Shown here: in pieces, positions 6,175-11,324 of the stretch
How the letters are laid out: every line of letters starts with the position of its first letter
Numbering within the stretch: the stretch's first letter is position 1
NCBI RefSeq assembly: GCF_035515275.1
Contig: NZ_DATJBQ010000010.1
Coordinates: 1-11,324, forward strand
Reading direction: 5' to 3'
Length of the DNA: 11,324 bases
Origin: Pusillimonas sp035515275
GTDB taxonomy: Bacteria; Pseudomonadota; Gammaproteobacteria; Burkholderiales; Burkholderiaceae_B
Translations under genes and position numbers: made by a program
The notes under the pieces: model-generated
Databases searched by the model: none
Told to the model about the DNA's origin: nothing
The model's input: only the letters and a program-made list of their open reading frames with translations

Positions 6175-7410
6175 TTATTGCAGCATGAGACGAACTTTGT
6201 CGTACATGCGGCCAAAGAAACCTGCCTGTGCCACGTCGCTCATGACTGCCAAAGGCTCTTGGCGCAATACTTTGCCGTCGAGCGACAGTGACACTTCGCC
6301 TACCTCGCTGCCCTTGGTCAATGGTGCAATCAGCGGCTGGGTGTAACGGGCGATGGGTTTGACTTCGGGCCCCTTGCCGCGCGGCACGGTGACCCAGATG
6401 GGTGTGGTCTGGCCCAGATCAACGGTTTCTTTTTCGCCTTCCCAGACGCGGGCCTGCACCGCAGGCTGGCCTTGATCATAGAGTTTGATGGTGTCGAAGT
6501 TCTGGTAGCTCCAGTTCAGCAGCTTCAGGCTGGCTTCGGTGCGCGCGGCATCGTTTTGGGCGCCGACCAGTACCGACACAACCCGACGGCCGTCGCGCAG
6601 TGCGGTTGAAACCAGGCAGTAGCCGGCAGACGACGTGTGTCCCGTTTTGAGACCGTCTACGGTAGGATCGGCCCACAGCAAGCGGTTGCGGTTAGGCTGC
6701 TTGATCTTGTTGTAGGTAAATTCTTTTTGGCTGTAGTAATGCAAAAACTCGGGAAAATCGTTGACCAGATTGGCGGCCAGCGTGGCCAGATCGCGAACCG
6801 TGGTGATGTGCTGAGGGTCGGGCAGGCCCGGCGAGTTGGTGTAGTGGGTGTCGGCCAGACCCTGGCGCTGCGCTTCTTCGTTCATCAGCGCCACAAAGGC
6901 GGCTTCGCTGCCGGCAACGGCTTCGGCAAGGGCCACAGTGGCGTCATTGCCCGACTGTACGATGACGCCTTGCAGCAATTGGTCGACCGTGACGCGCGAA
7001 TTGACGTCGATGAACATGCGCGAACCTTCGGTGCGCCAGGCCTTTTCCGAGACATTGACCTCTTGATCGAGCGACAGTCGCCCGCCTTTAATGGCGTCGA
7101 ATACGACGTAGGCCGCCATGATCTTGGTCAGCGATGCGGGCTCGACCCGTTCGGCCGGGTTGTTGGCCCCTATTACCTGACCGCTGTTGACGTCTAGCGT
7201 CAGCCAGGCCTTGGCCGGCACGGCGGGGGCAGGTATGGTGGACAGCTCGGCGACCGAACCAATAACGACCTCTGATGCCGAAGCCGGCCCGGTGGTGGCC
7301 GGCGTGGCGTTTGTCTGGGCGCTTGCCAGGGCTGGAGCGCAAGCCAGTGCGACGCTTAGGATCAGTTGTCGGGAATATGTCGCCAGGGGTCGTGTATAGA
7401 AGCGTGTCAT
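6175..7410 (-). CDS. dacC: D-alanyl-D-alanine carboxypeptidase, penicillin-binding protein 5/6 type
   Basis: 411 residues. An N-terminal export signal (about 1-31, ending ALASAQ) sends it to the periplasm. The serine peptidase domain has SLTK (93-96, Ser93 nucleophile), SGN (153-155) and KTG (255-257), the three motifs of S11 DD-carboxypeptidases, which remove the terminal D-Ala from peptidoglycan pentapeptides. Residues about 305-390 form the beta-rich C-terminal PBP5 domain. The final stretch GFFGRMYDKVRLMLQ is a likely amphipathic helix that anchors it to the outer face of the inner membrane. Start ATG 7410-7408 is chosen because it begins the signal peptide; the frame stays open to a TTG at 7500, whose extra 30 residues look unlike a signal. 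No good Shine-Dalgarno is visible. dacC is the usual name in Bordetella-type genomes; paralogues dacA/dacD cannot be excluded. Confidence 0.94.
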   Translation of the reverse strand: MTRFYTRPLATYSRQLILSVALACAPALASAQTNATPATTGPASASEVVIGSVAELSTIPAPAVPAKAWLTLDVNSGQVIGANNPAERVEPASLTKIMAAYVVFDAIKGGRLSLDQEVNVSEKAWRTEGSRMFIDVNSRVTVDQLLQGVIVQSGNDATVALAEAVAGSEAAFVALMNEEAQRQGLADTHYTNSPGLPDPQHITTVRDLATLAANLVNDFPEFLHYYSQKEFTYNKIKQPNRNRLLWADPTVDGLKTGHTSSAGYCLVSTALRDGRRVVSVLVGAQNDAARTEASLKLLNWSYQNFDTIKLYDQGQPAVQARVWEGEKETVDLGQTTPIWVTVPRGKGPEVKPIARYTQPLIAPLTKGSEVGEVSLSLDGKVLRQEPLAVMSDVAQAGFFGRMYDKVRLMLQ

Positions 7411-7445
7411 TGATAGCCGTGTAAAAAAACAATATTCAGTACGGA

Positions 7446-7460
7446 GTGCGCGTCGCGCAC
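7446..7460. repeat. Perfect 15-bp palindrome at the predicted dacC transcription start
   Basis: GTGCGCG and CGCGCAC flank a single T. The element begins 1 base after a consensus -10 box and so would cover the start of the dacC transcript. It may be an operator or a 5' leader hairpin. A run of seven A on the plus strand (7423-7429), U7 in the transcript, lies 16 bases further on, too far for a normal terminator. Confidence 0.55.
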
Positions 7461-7461
7461 C

Positions 7462-7467
7462 ATTATA
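7462..7467 (-). promoter_or_regulatory. Consensus -10 box (TATAAT) upstream of dacC
   Basis: On the minus strand TATAAT stands about 50 bases before the dacC start codon, in an otherwise GC-rich gap of 93 bp. The -35 position with a 17-base spacer reads GACGCC, a poor match, so strength depends on the -10 or an activator. It would drive dacC and the three genes behind it. Confidence 0.5.
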
Positions 7468-7503
7468 GGCAGCCGGCCTGCTGCGGCGTCCGGAATTCAA
7501 CGC

Positions 7504-8139
7504 TTAAAGCAGGGCCAGCCTTTGCTGCACCAACTGTCGAAGTGTCAGCAGCTTGCCATGAAAAAAATGTGAGGCGTCTGGAATGACCACCATGGGTAGT
7601 TCGTGTTGCCGAGCGAAATCCATGGCTTCATCCAGCGGCACGACCTCGTCGGTTTCGCCATGTACAAGCAGCGTGTCGTCCGGCAATGCAATGTCAAGAA
7701 AGGTGAACCGCTGGGCGGCCGTGCCGGTAAGTATCAAGGCTTGGGGGCGTGAGCCCGTAAGGCTTGAATACAACTGCGCGGCCACCGCCGTGCCAAACGA
7801 GAAGCCGCCCAGTACCCACGGGCCCGAGGCGATCTCAGGATAGCGCTGTTCGAATTGCTTGACCAGTTCAAGCATGTCGGCGGTTTCGCCCTTTGCATTG
7901 TCGAACTGGCCGTTTGACGCGCCTACGCCGCGAAAGTTCGGGCGCACAGCCAACAGGCCGTGCTGCACGCAACTACGTGAGATGGTGGTAACTACTTTGT
8001 TGTCGCGAGCGCCGCCATGCAGGGGGTGCGGATGCAGGACCAGCGCCCAGCCTCGGGGAGTGTCGCTTGGCCAGTCGAGGGCGCAGTCGATGTCGCCGGC
8101 CAGACCGGTGAATGTGGTGTGTTCGGTGCGTGCGGACAT
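7504..8139 (-). CDS. Alpha/beta hydrolase, COG2945-type
   Basis: 211-residue cytoplasmic alpha/beta hydrolase. Visible features: a His-Pro-His-Pro oxyanion-region motif HPHPLHGG (36-43), RPNFRGVGAS (66-75), the nucleophile elbow GFSFG (112-116) with Ser114, an acidic residue in HGETDEVVPL (Asp164 likely) and a C-terminal His in DASHFFHG (His191 or His194). These form a Ser-Asp-His triad. The HPHP plus RPNFRGVG pattern marks a small-hydrolase group whose substrates are unknown, so no reaction is assigned. Start ATG 8139-8137 gives the normal family opening; the frame is open to 8223, but that would cross the promoter region shared with birA. No strong Shine-Dalgarno is seen. It diverges from birA and stops 93 bp before dacC, so read-through into dacC is possible. 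Confidence 0.88.
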   Translation of the reverse strand: MSARTEHTTFTGLAGDIDCALDWPSDTPRGWALVLHPHPLHGGARDNKVVTTISRSCVQHGLLAVRPNFRGVGASNGQFDNAKGETADMLELVKQFEQRYPEIASGPWVLGGFSFGTAVAAQLYSSLTGSRPQALILTGTAAQRFTFLDIALPDDTLLVHGETDEVVPLDEAMDFARQHELPMVVIPDASHFFHGKLLTLRQLVQQRLALL

Positions 8140-8167
8140 GGATGGAAAAGAAAATGGTGAATGGGAA

Positions 8168-8190
8168 TATTGTAGACGTTCACTACAATA
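8168..8190. promoter_or_regulatory. Symmetric element between hydrolase and birA, possible two-way promoter or operator
   Basis: Eight-base arms TATTGTAG (8168-8175) and CTACAATA (8183-8190) are perfect reverse complements around a 7-base spacer. Each arm carries TACAAT, a good sigma-70 -10 match: rightward at 8184-8189 for birA and leftward at 8174-8169 for the hydrolase. No convincing -35 is visible for either. It lies in the 88-bp gap between the two divergent starts. The symmetry is certain; whether it is a paired promoter or a repressor site is inference. Confidence 0.5.
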
Positions 8191-8216
8191 CGCCTGGTGG
8201 CCGCTGGACGGCACCC

Positions 8217-8220
8217 GGAG
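8217..8220 (+). promoter_or_regulatory. GGAG ribosome binding site that fixes the TTG start of birA
   Basis: GGAG is followed by 7 bases and then TTG at 8228. The spacing is optimal, and no nearby in-frame ATG has such a site. Confidence 0.6.
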
Positions 8221-8227
8221 CACCGTC

Positions 8228-9130
8228 TTGGAATCAACATTTACTTTCTCTGCGCAGTCCTTGCCCCCGCCGCTGTCTTTGGCAGGGCGACTGCGTGCCG
8301 CCTTGCCCGGCTTTCGTCACGTCGATTGGGTTGAGCGCACCGGCTCGACCAATGCCGATCTGCTCGAGCTGGCGCGTTCTGACGTTCAACCCGCGCGACC
8401 GTGGCTGCTGGGTGCGCATTTGCAGGACAATGGGCGGGGCCGGGCGGGACGCACCTGGCAAAATCGCACCGGTGCCAATTTAATGTTCTCGTGCGCCTTC
8501 GACGTGTTCCTGCCTGCACAGCGGCTGGCTGCGGTTTCGCCGCTTGTGGGCGTGGCCACATGCGAAGCCTTGCGCGGCCTGCTTGAGCCGGCCAACCGGC
8601 CGTTGCTGACGCTTAAATGGCCTAATGATCTGCAATGGAAGTTTTCTAAACTGGCCGGCATACTTGTTGAGGCCACGCGGTCCGGTGCGGCCAGGTCGTC
8701 GGCCGATCACCACGTGGTCATCGTGGGGCTGGGGCTTAACTTACAAGATGCACGGGCCCTGAGCGTGTCGCTGAATCGGACGGTGGCCGACTGGGCCGAG
8801 GTTGCGGCATGCGATGAACAAGCGCAGCATGCCGACTCGGCCACCCTTGTCTTGCACATTGTTCGTGCCTGGTCCGAGGCCATGGCCGGTCTGGTGCGCG
8901 ACGGCCTAAGCGGCTTCCCGGCCCGCTATGCCGGGGTCGATCATTTGCTGGGCCGGCACCTTGATGTCGTGGATCAGGGGCATATTCTGTACTCGGGCAT
9001 TGCTTGCGGCGTTAACGAGCAAGGCCAGTTGCTGGTCAACACCAGCCCCGAGGTGGTGCCTGTTTCGGTAGGCGAGGTTTCGGTGCGCCCCTGGCCGGCC
9101 GACAGCCTTTCAAAGGTGAAGGCGCCATGA
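8228..9130 (+). CDS. birA: Biotin--[acetyl-CoA-carboxylase] ligase, monofunctional
   Basis: 300 residues from the TTG at 8228. The catalytic biotin/lipoate ligase domain shows TGSTNADL (38-45), GRGRAGRTW (69-77, biotinyl-AMP binding), LKWPNDL (129-135), KLAGILVEA (141-149, Lys141 matching the biotin-contacting lysine of E. coli BirA) and GLGLN (167-171). A C-terminal SH3-like barrel follows from about residue 245 (GRHLDVVDQGHILYSGIACG). It makes biotinyl-AMP and biotinylates acetyl-CoA carboxylase in the cytoplasm. There is no N-terminal winged helix, so it should not act as a DNA-binding bio repressor. The frame is open upstream to 7859, including an ATG at 8138, but that stretch is antisense to the hydrolase gene or promoter DNA. 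Its TGA overlaps the coaX ATG in ATGA, so the pair is translationally coupled. Confidence 0.93.
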   Translation: MESTFTFSAQSLPPPLSLAGRLRAALPGFRHVDWVERTGSTNADLLELARSDVQPARPWLLGAHLQDNGRGRAGRTWQNRTGANLMFSCAFDVFLPAQRLAAVSPLVGVATCEALRGLLEPANRPLLTLKWPNDLQWKFSKLAGILVEATRSGAARSSADHHVVIVGLGLNLQDARALSVSLNRTVADWAEVAACDEQAQHADSATLVLHIVRAWSEAMAGLVRDGLSGFPARYAGVDHLLGRHLDVVDQGHILYSGIACGVNEQGQLLVNTSPEVVPVSVGEVSVRPWPADSLSKVKAP

Positions 9131-9972
9131 TCCTTCTCATCGATGCGGGCAATACGCGGATCAAGTTCGATCGCTTGCTGGAAGACGGCACGCGGGCTGC
9201 AAGCGGCTGCGCCTTTACCCTTGCCGAACTGGATGTGGCCAGACAATGGCTGCGGGGCTTGCCCCAGCGCCCCACACGTGCCCTGGGCGTCAATGTGGCG
9301 GGGGCGTCTGCGGCCACCGCCCTGGAAGCCGTGGTTGGCTGCGCTATCGACTGGTTGCAGGCCGGCCGATCGGCTTTGGGCGTACGCAACGGCTACCTTG
9401 ACCCGGCGCAGTTGGGGACCGACCGCTGGGCCGCCATGGTGGGCCTGGCCTGGCACGAACGCTTGCGAACGCAAGCTGAAGCCGCGGCGCCCTGCGGCGC
9501 ATTGCTGGCAATATTTGGCACCGCCACTACTATCGACACCCTTTGGCCGGCTCAGGGGCTTGCTGCCCAGGGCGATGCCGGTGAACCGACCGTTTTTGAT
9601 TTTAGAGGCGGTTTGATTCTGCCGGGGCCGGCCATGATGTTGGCCTCGCTGTCGACAGGCACGGCCAATTTGCCGCAAGCCCAGGGCGACATCGCCCTTT
9701 ACCCGACCCACACGCACCAGGCCATCGTTACCGGCATGGCCGCGGCGCAGGCAGGGGCGTTGCTGCGTCAGTGGATGGCTGCGTCAGACGACGATGCGAC
9801 ACCGCCCGAAGTGTATGTTTCGGGTGGGGGCTGGCCCATGGTGCAGGCCGAGGTTCAGCGGTTGCTGAACCAAGCCTTTTGCAGCCAGGGCCTGGCTGCC
9901 AGGCCGGTTCGCCTGCTGGACGCCCCGGTTCTCGACGGCCTGGCATGCCTGGCGCGCAACGCTTTAAACTGA
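9127..9972 (+). CDS. coaX: Type III pantothenate kinase (Baf homologue)
   Basis: 281 residues; phosphorylates pantothenate with ATP, the first step of coenzyme A synthesis, in the cytoplasm. Signatures: DAGNTRIKF (6-14, phosphate-binding loop), GVRNGYLDPAQLGTDRWAAMVG (85-106) with catalytic Asp99 in GTDRW, GTATTIDTL (131-139), GGLILPGPAMM (161-171) and THQAIVTGMAAAQAGA. This is the acetate and sugar kinase-like CoaX family, which resists feedback by CoA and needs a monovalent cation. The Bordetella member was first named Bvg accessory factor (Baf), so older databases may call it a transcription activator; the kinase motifs are intact here. An insertion-like Ala-rich stretch at about 114-123 and one at 143-155 make it slightly longer than the roughly 265-residue norm. 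It overlaps birA by 4 bp and starts without its own clear Shine-Dalgarno. Confidence 0.94.
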   Translation: MILLIDAGNTRIKFDRLLEDGTRAASGCAFTLAELDVARQWLRGLPQRPTRALGVNVAGASAATALEAVVGCAIDWLQAGRSALGVRNGYLDPAQLGTDRWAAMVGLAWHERLRTQAEAAAPCGALLAIFGTATTIDTLWPAQGLAAQGDAGEPTVFDFRGGLILPGPAMMLASLSTGTANLPQAQGDIALYPTHTHQAIVTGMAAAQAGALLRQWMAASDDDATPPEVYVSGGGWPMVQAEVQRLLNQAFCSQGLAARPVRLLDAPVLDGLACLARNALN

Positions 9973-9984
9973 CGGCAGCAATAC

Positions 9985-9990
9985 AAGGGG
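9985..9990 (+). promoter_or_regulatory. AAGGGG ribosome binding site for the small membrane protein
   Basis: It is 1 base from the ATG at 9992 but 7 bases from the in-frame ATG at 9998. The second start is therefore preferred. Confidence 0.55.
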
Positions 9991-9997
9991 TATGGTC

Positions 9998-10174
9998 ATG
10001 CGCTTATTGGTTTTACTGATTATGGTCGTGAACTTGGGCCTGTTTGCCTTTGGTCAGGGGTACTTCGGCGTTCCGCCCAGCGAGGCGGGCCGTTCTGCGA
10101 TCAAACTGCCGCCGATTAATTCCGATACGGTACGCCTGGGTGAGCCTACGCTTAACGCCCAGCACCTGCGGTAA
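9998..10174 (+). CDS. Small single-pass membrane protein, possible SPOR-family remnant
   Basis: 58 residues from the second ATG (60 from the ATG at 9992). One hydrophobic segment, MRLLVLLIMVVNLGLFAFG, at residues 1-19, is followed by a soluble tail GQGYFGVPPSEAGR and a short stretch ending LGEPTLNAQHLR. In related bacteria the gene behind birA-coaX often encodes a SPOR-domain protein that starts with a very similar membrane segment and a PPxEAGR-like linker; this is from memory of that family. Here the frame stops before any SPOR domain, and only 68 bp separate it from galU, so the peptidoglycan-binding part is not merely frameshifted. It may be a decayed gene or a working small protein. The good AAGGGG, the 25-bp gap to coaX and the intact frame argue that it is translated. 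Confidence 0.7.
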   Translation: MRLLVLLIMVVNLGLFAFGQGYFGVPPSEAGRSAIKLPPINSDTVRLGEPTLNAQHLR

Positions 10175-10203
10175 CCGCCTGCAAAGCAGCGGCATGCCCC
10201 GGT

Positions 10204-10209
10204 TACAAT
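10204..10209 (+). promoter_or_regulatory. Probable -10 box (TACAAT) of galU
   Basis: TACAAT lies 33 bases before the galU ATG, in the short gap behind the small membrane protein gene. That would place the transcript start near 10216 with a leader of about 27 bases holding the ribosome site AGGA (10235-10238). No good -35 is seen 16-18 bases upstream. Confidence 0.4.
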
Positions 10210-10242
10210 CCCGTAGCGCTTTTTCTAGAACGTCAGGAACTC

Positions 10243-11073
10243 ATGAAACCTATTCGTAAAGCTGTGTTTCCCGTCGCGGGCATGGGCACGCGGTTTTTGC
10301 CGGCCACCAAGGCCATGCCCAAAGAAATGCTGCCGATTTTTGACAAGCCGCTCATTCAGTATGCGGTCGAGGAAGCCATTGCGGCGGGCGTAACCGACCT
10401 TATTTTCATCACGGGCCGCAACAAGCGCGCCATCGAAGACCACTTTGACAGCGCCCCCGAACTTGAGGCCGATCTGGCCGCCAAAAATAAGACCGAGCTG
10501 CTGGAAACGGTACGTAATGTCATACCGTCTTACGTTAACTGCATCTATACCCGCCAGCCTGCGCCGCTGGGCTTGGGGCACGCGGTTTTGTGTGCTGCGC
10601 CCATCGTGGGTAACGAGCCTTTCGTGGTTATTTTGGCCGACGACCTGATCGATGCAGAGGTTCCTGTTACTCGACAACTGGTCGAGGCGGCGCATCAGCA
10701 AAACGGTAGCGTGCTGGGTATCAATAATGTTGACCGCAGCCAAACCAATAAGTACGGCATTATCGCCGGCACGCGCATCAACGACAAAACCACGCGGGTC
10801 GAAAGCATCGTCGAAAAGCCGCAGCCCGAGGAAGCCCCCACTACGTTGGCCGTGGTGGGGCGTTACGTGCTTGAGCCCGAAATTTTTGAGTTCCTGCGCC
10901 AGACTCAGGCCGGAGTCGGCGGCGAGATTCAATTGACGGACGGCATCGCGGGCTTGCTCAAGAACCGTGGCGTATACGGGTACGAATACGAAGGCACCCG
11001 ATACGACTGCGGAAGCAAAGAAGGCTTTTATCGGGCCACGCTAGAACTGGGGCGTAAATATCACGGCATGTAA
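10243..11073 (+). CDS. galU: UTP--glucose-1-phosphate uridylyltransferase
   Basis: 276-residue cytoplasmic enzyme that makes UDP-glucose from UTP and glucose-1-phosphate, feeding LPS, capsule and glucan synthesis. Landmarks: the nucleotide-binding loop GMGTRFLPATKAMPKEML (13-30), IFDKPLIQYAVEEA (32-45), ITGRNKRAIEDHFD (56-69), the metal-binding LADD (131-134), KYGII (170-174), IVEKP (189-193), VVGRYVL (204-210) and GGEIQLTDGI (226-235). A C-terminal DCGSKEGFYRATLELG region closes the sugar site. Length is close to the usual 280-300 of bacterial GalU, and the pattern separates it from RmlA and GlmU. CAGGAA lies just upstream of the ATG with a short spacer. It ends 21 bp before the convergent waaA stop. 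Confidence 0.97.
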   Translation: MKPIRKAVFPVAGMGTRFLPATKAMPKEMLPIFDKPLIQYAVEEAIAAGVTDLIFITGRNKRAIEDHFDSAPELEADLAAKNKTELLETVRNVIPSYVNCIYTRQPAPLGLGHAVLCAAPIVGNEPFVVILADDLIDAEVPVTRQLVEAAHQQNGSVLGINNVDRSQTNKYGIIAGTRINDKTTRVESIVEKPQPEEAPTTLAVVGRYVLEPEIFEFLRQTQAGVGGEIQLTDGIAGLLKNRGVYGYEYEGTRYDCGSKEGFYRATLELGRKYHGM

Positions 11074-11094
11074 CGCACGGCGGCGCCATGCACA

Positions 11095-11324
11095 CTAGGG
11101 GGCGTGGCGTCGGTGGGCGGCCAGTTCGTTCAGGCCTATCAGCACGCGTTCCACCGCGCCTGCGTGCTGCTTGACCCAGTAGGCACCGGCTTCGCCCATT
11201 TTGCTTAGCCGTTGCGGGTCGTCAAGCAAATGCAAGGCCAATTGCAGGGCACTGTCGGCATCGGGTGCGCGCAAGGCGGCACCTTCTTGTATTGCATCGG
11301 CAGCGGCCTGCTCGAAAAGATCGG
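11095..11324 (-). CDS. waaA: 3-deoxy-D-manno-octulosonic acid transferase, C-terminal end, cut by window edge
   Basis: Reading the minus strand into the TAG at 11097-11095 gives the last 75 or so residues of a glycosyltransferase. It contains EQAAADAIQEGAALRAPDA, then LDDPQRLSKMGEAG (the usual LxDPxxRxxMGxAG helix of WaaA) and a closing GAVERVLIGLNELAAH. WaaA is an inner-membrane enzyme facing the cytoplasm that adds Kdo to lipid A precursor. Most of the protein, including the N-terminal anchor and catalytic Glu, lies outside the window, so identity rests on this C-terminal signature, which fits the GT30 family better than other GT-B enzymes. It faces galU tail to tail with a 21-bp gap; I see no bidirectional terminator there. 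Confidence 0.8.
   Translation of the reverse strand, partial: DLFEQAAADAIQEGAALRAPDADSALQLALHLLDDPQRLSKMGEAGAYWVKQHAGAVERVLIGLNELAAHRRHAP

Noticed and set aside
7859..8227. Upstream extension of the birA reading frame, including an ATG at 8138
   Set aside because: The stretch is antisense to the hydrolase gene or lies in the promoter gap, has no ribosome site, and does not resemble BirA; the TTG at 8228 has an ideal GGAG.
8974..9717. 247-codon open frame antisense to birA and coaX
   Set aside because: It spans the ends of two well-identified genes, is rich in Gln, Arg and Gly, and shows no domain I can recognise.
10175..10192. Hairpin just after the small membrane protein stop as an intrinsic terminator
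   Set aside because: The stem (CTGC/GCAG plus three pairs, with one bulged C) is short and no T tract follows; it may be chance.
10225..10932. 235-codon open frame antisense to galU
   Set aside because: GC-rich genes leave long open frames on the other strand; composition is unlike a real protein and galU is fully conserved.

Overview
The window looks like ordinary chromosome from a GC-rich betaproteobacterium, most likely of the Alcaligenaceae (Bordetella, Achromobacter or Pusillimonas relatives). The basis is protein resemblance, above all a Baf-like type III pantothenate kinase directly behind birA, a monofunctional BirA, a dacC/D-amino-acid aminotransferase/ybeD/lipB cluster and a galU/waaA pair. 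This is recall of family features, not a database search, so the genus is uncertain. There are fourteen protein genes, two cut by the window edges. I see no rRNA, tRNA, CRISPR array, insertion sequence or prophage gene. No gap between genes exceeds about 220 bases.

Layout. Bases 1-1985 (minus strand): 5' part of prfC, then the DEAD-box helicase gene rhlE, separated by a gap with a perfect 28-bp GC palindrome. Bases 2203-4307 (plus): a lemA cassette made of LemA lipoprotein, an exported membrane-anchored TPM-domain protein with a Gly-rich tail, and a second TPM-domain protein without signal or membrane segment. Bases 4299-7410 (minus, transcribed right to left): dacC, a D-amino-acid aminotransferase, ybeD (DUF493) and lipB. 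This is the E. coli dacA-ybeD-lipB order with an aminotransferase gene added. lipB converges on the second TPM gene with a 9-bp overlap. Bases 7504-8139 (minus): a small alpha/beta hydrolase. Bases 8228-10174 (plus): birA and coaX overlapping by ATGA, then a 58-codon membrane protein gene that looks like a SPOR-domain protein without its SPOR domain. Bases 10243-11073 (plus): galU. Bases 11095-11324 (minus): 3' end of waaA, converging on galU.

Functions. prfC and rhlE serve translation recycling and RNA handling. dacC and the aminotransferase act on peptidoglycan peptides and D-amino acids. lipB and birA attach lipoate and biotin, and coaX starts coenzyme A synthesis, so cofactor supply is a theme. 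galU and waaA make envelope polysaccharide precursors and LPS inner core. Starts are worth care here: rhlE and birA appear to begin at TTG, the second TPM gene probably at GTG, and several genes have misleading longer in-frame extensions.

I found no convincing new multi-gene system. The most interesting signals are small: a symmetric TATTGTAG/CTACAATA element between the divergent hydrolase and birA genes, a perfect palindrome just after a consensus -10 box before dacC, the SPOR-less small protein, and the paired exported/cytoplasmic TPM proteins with LemA.
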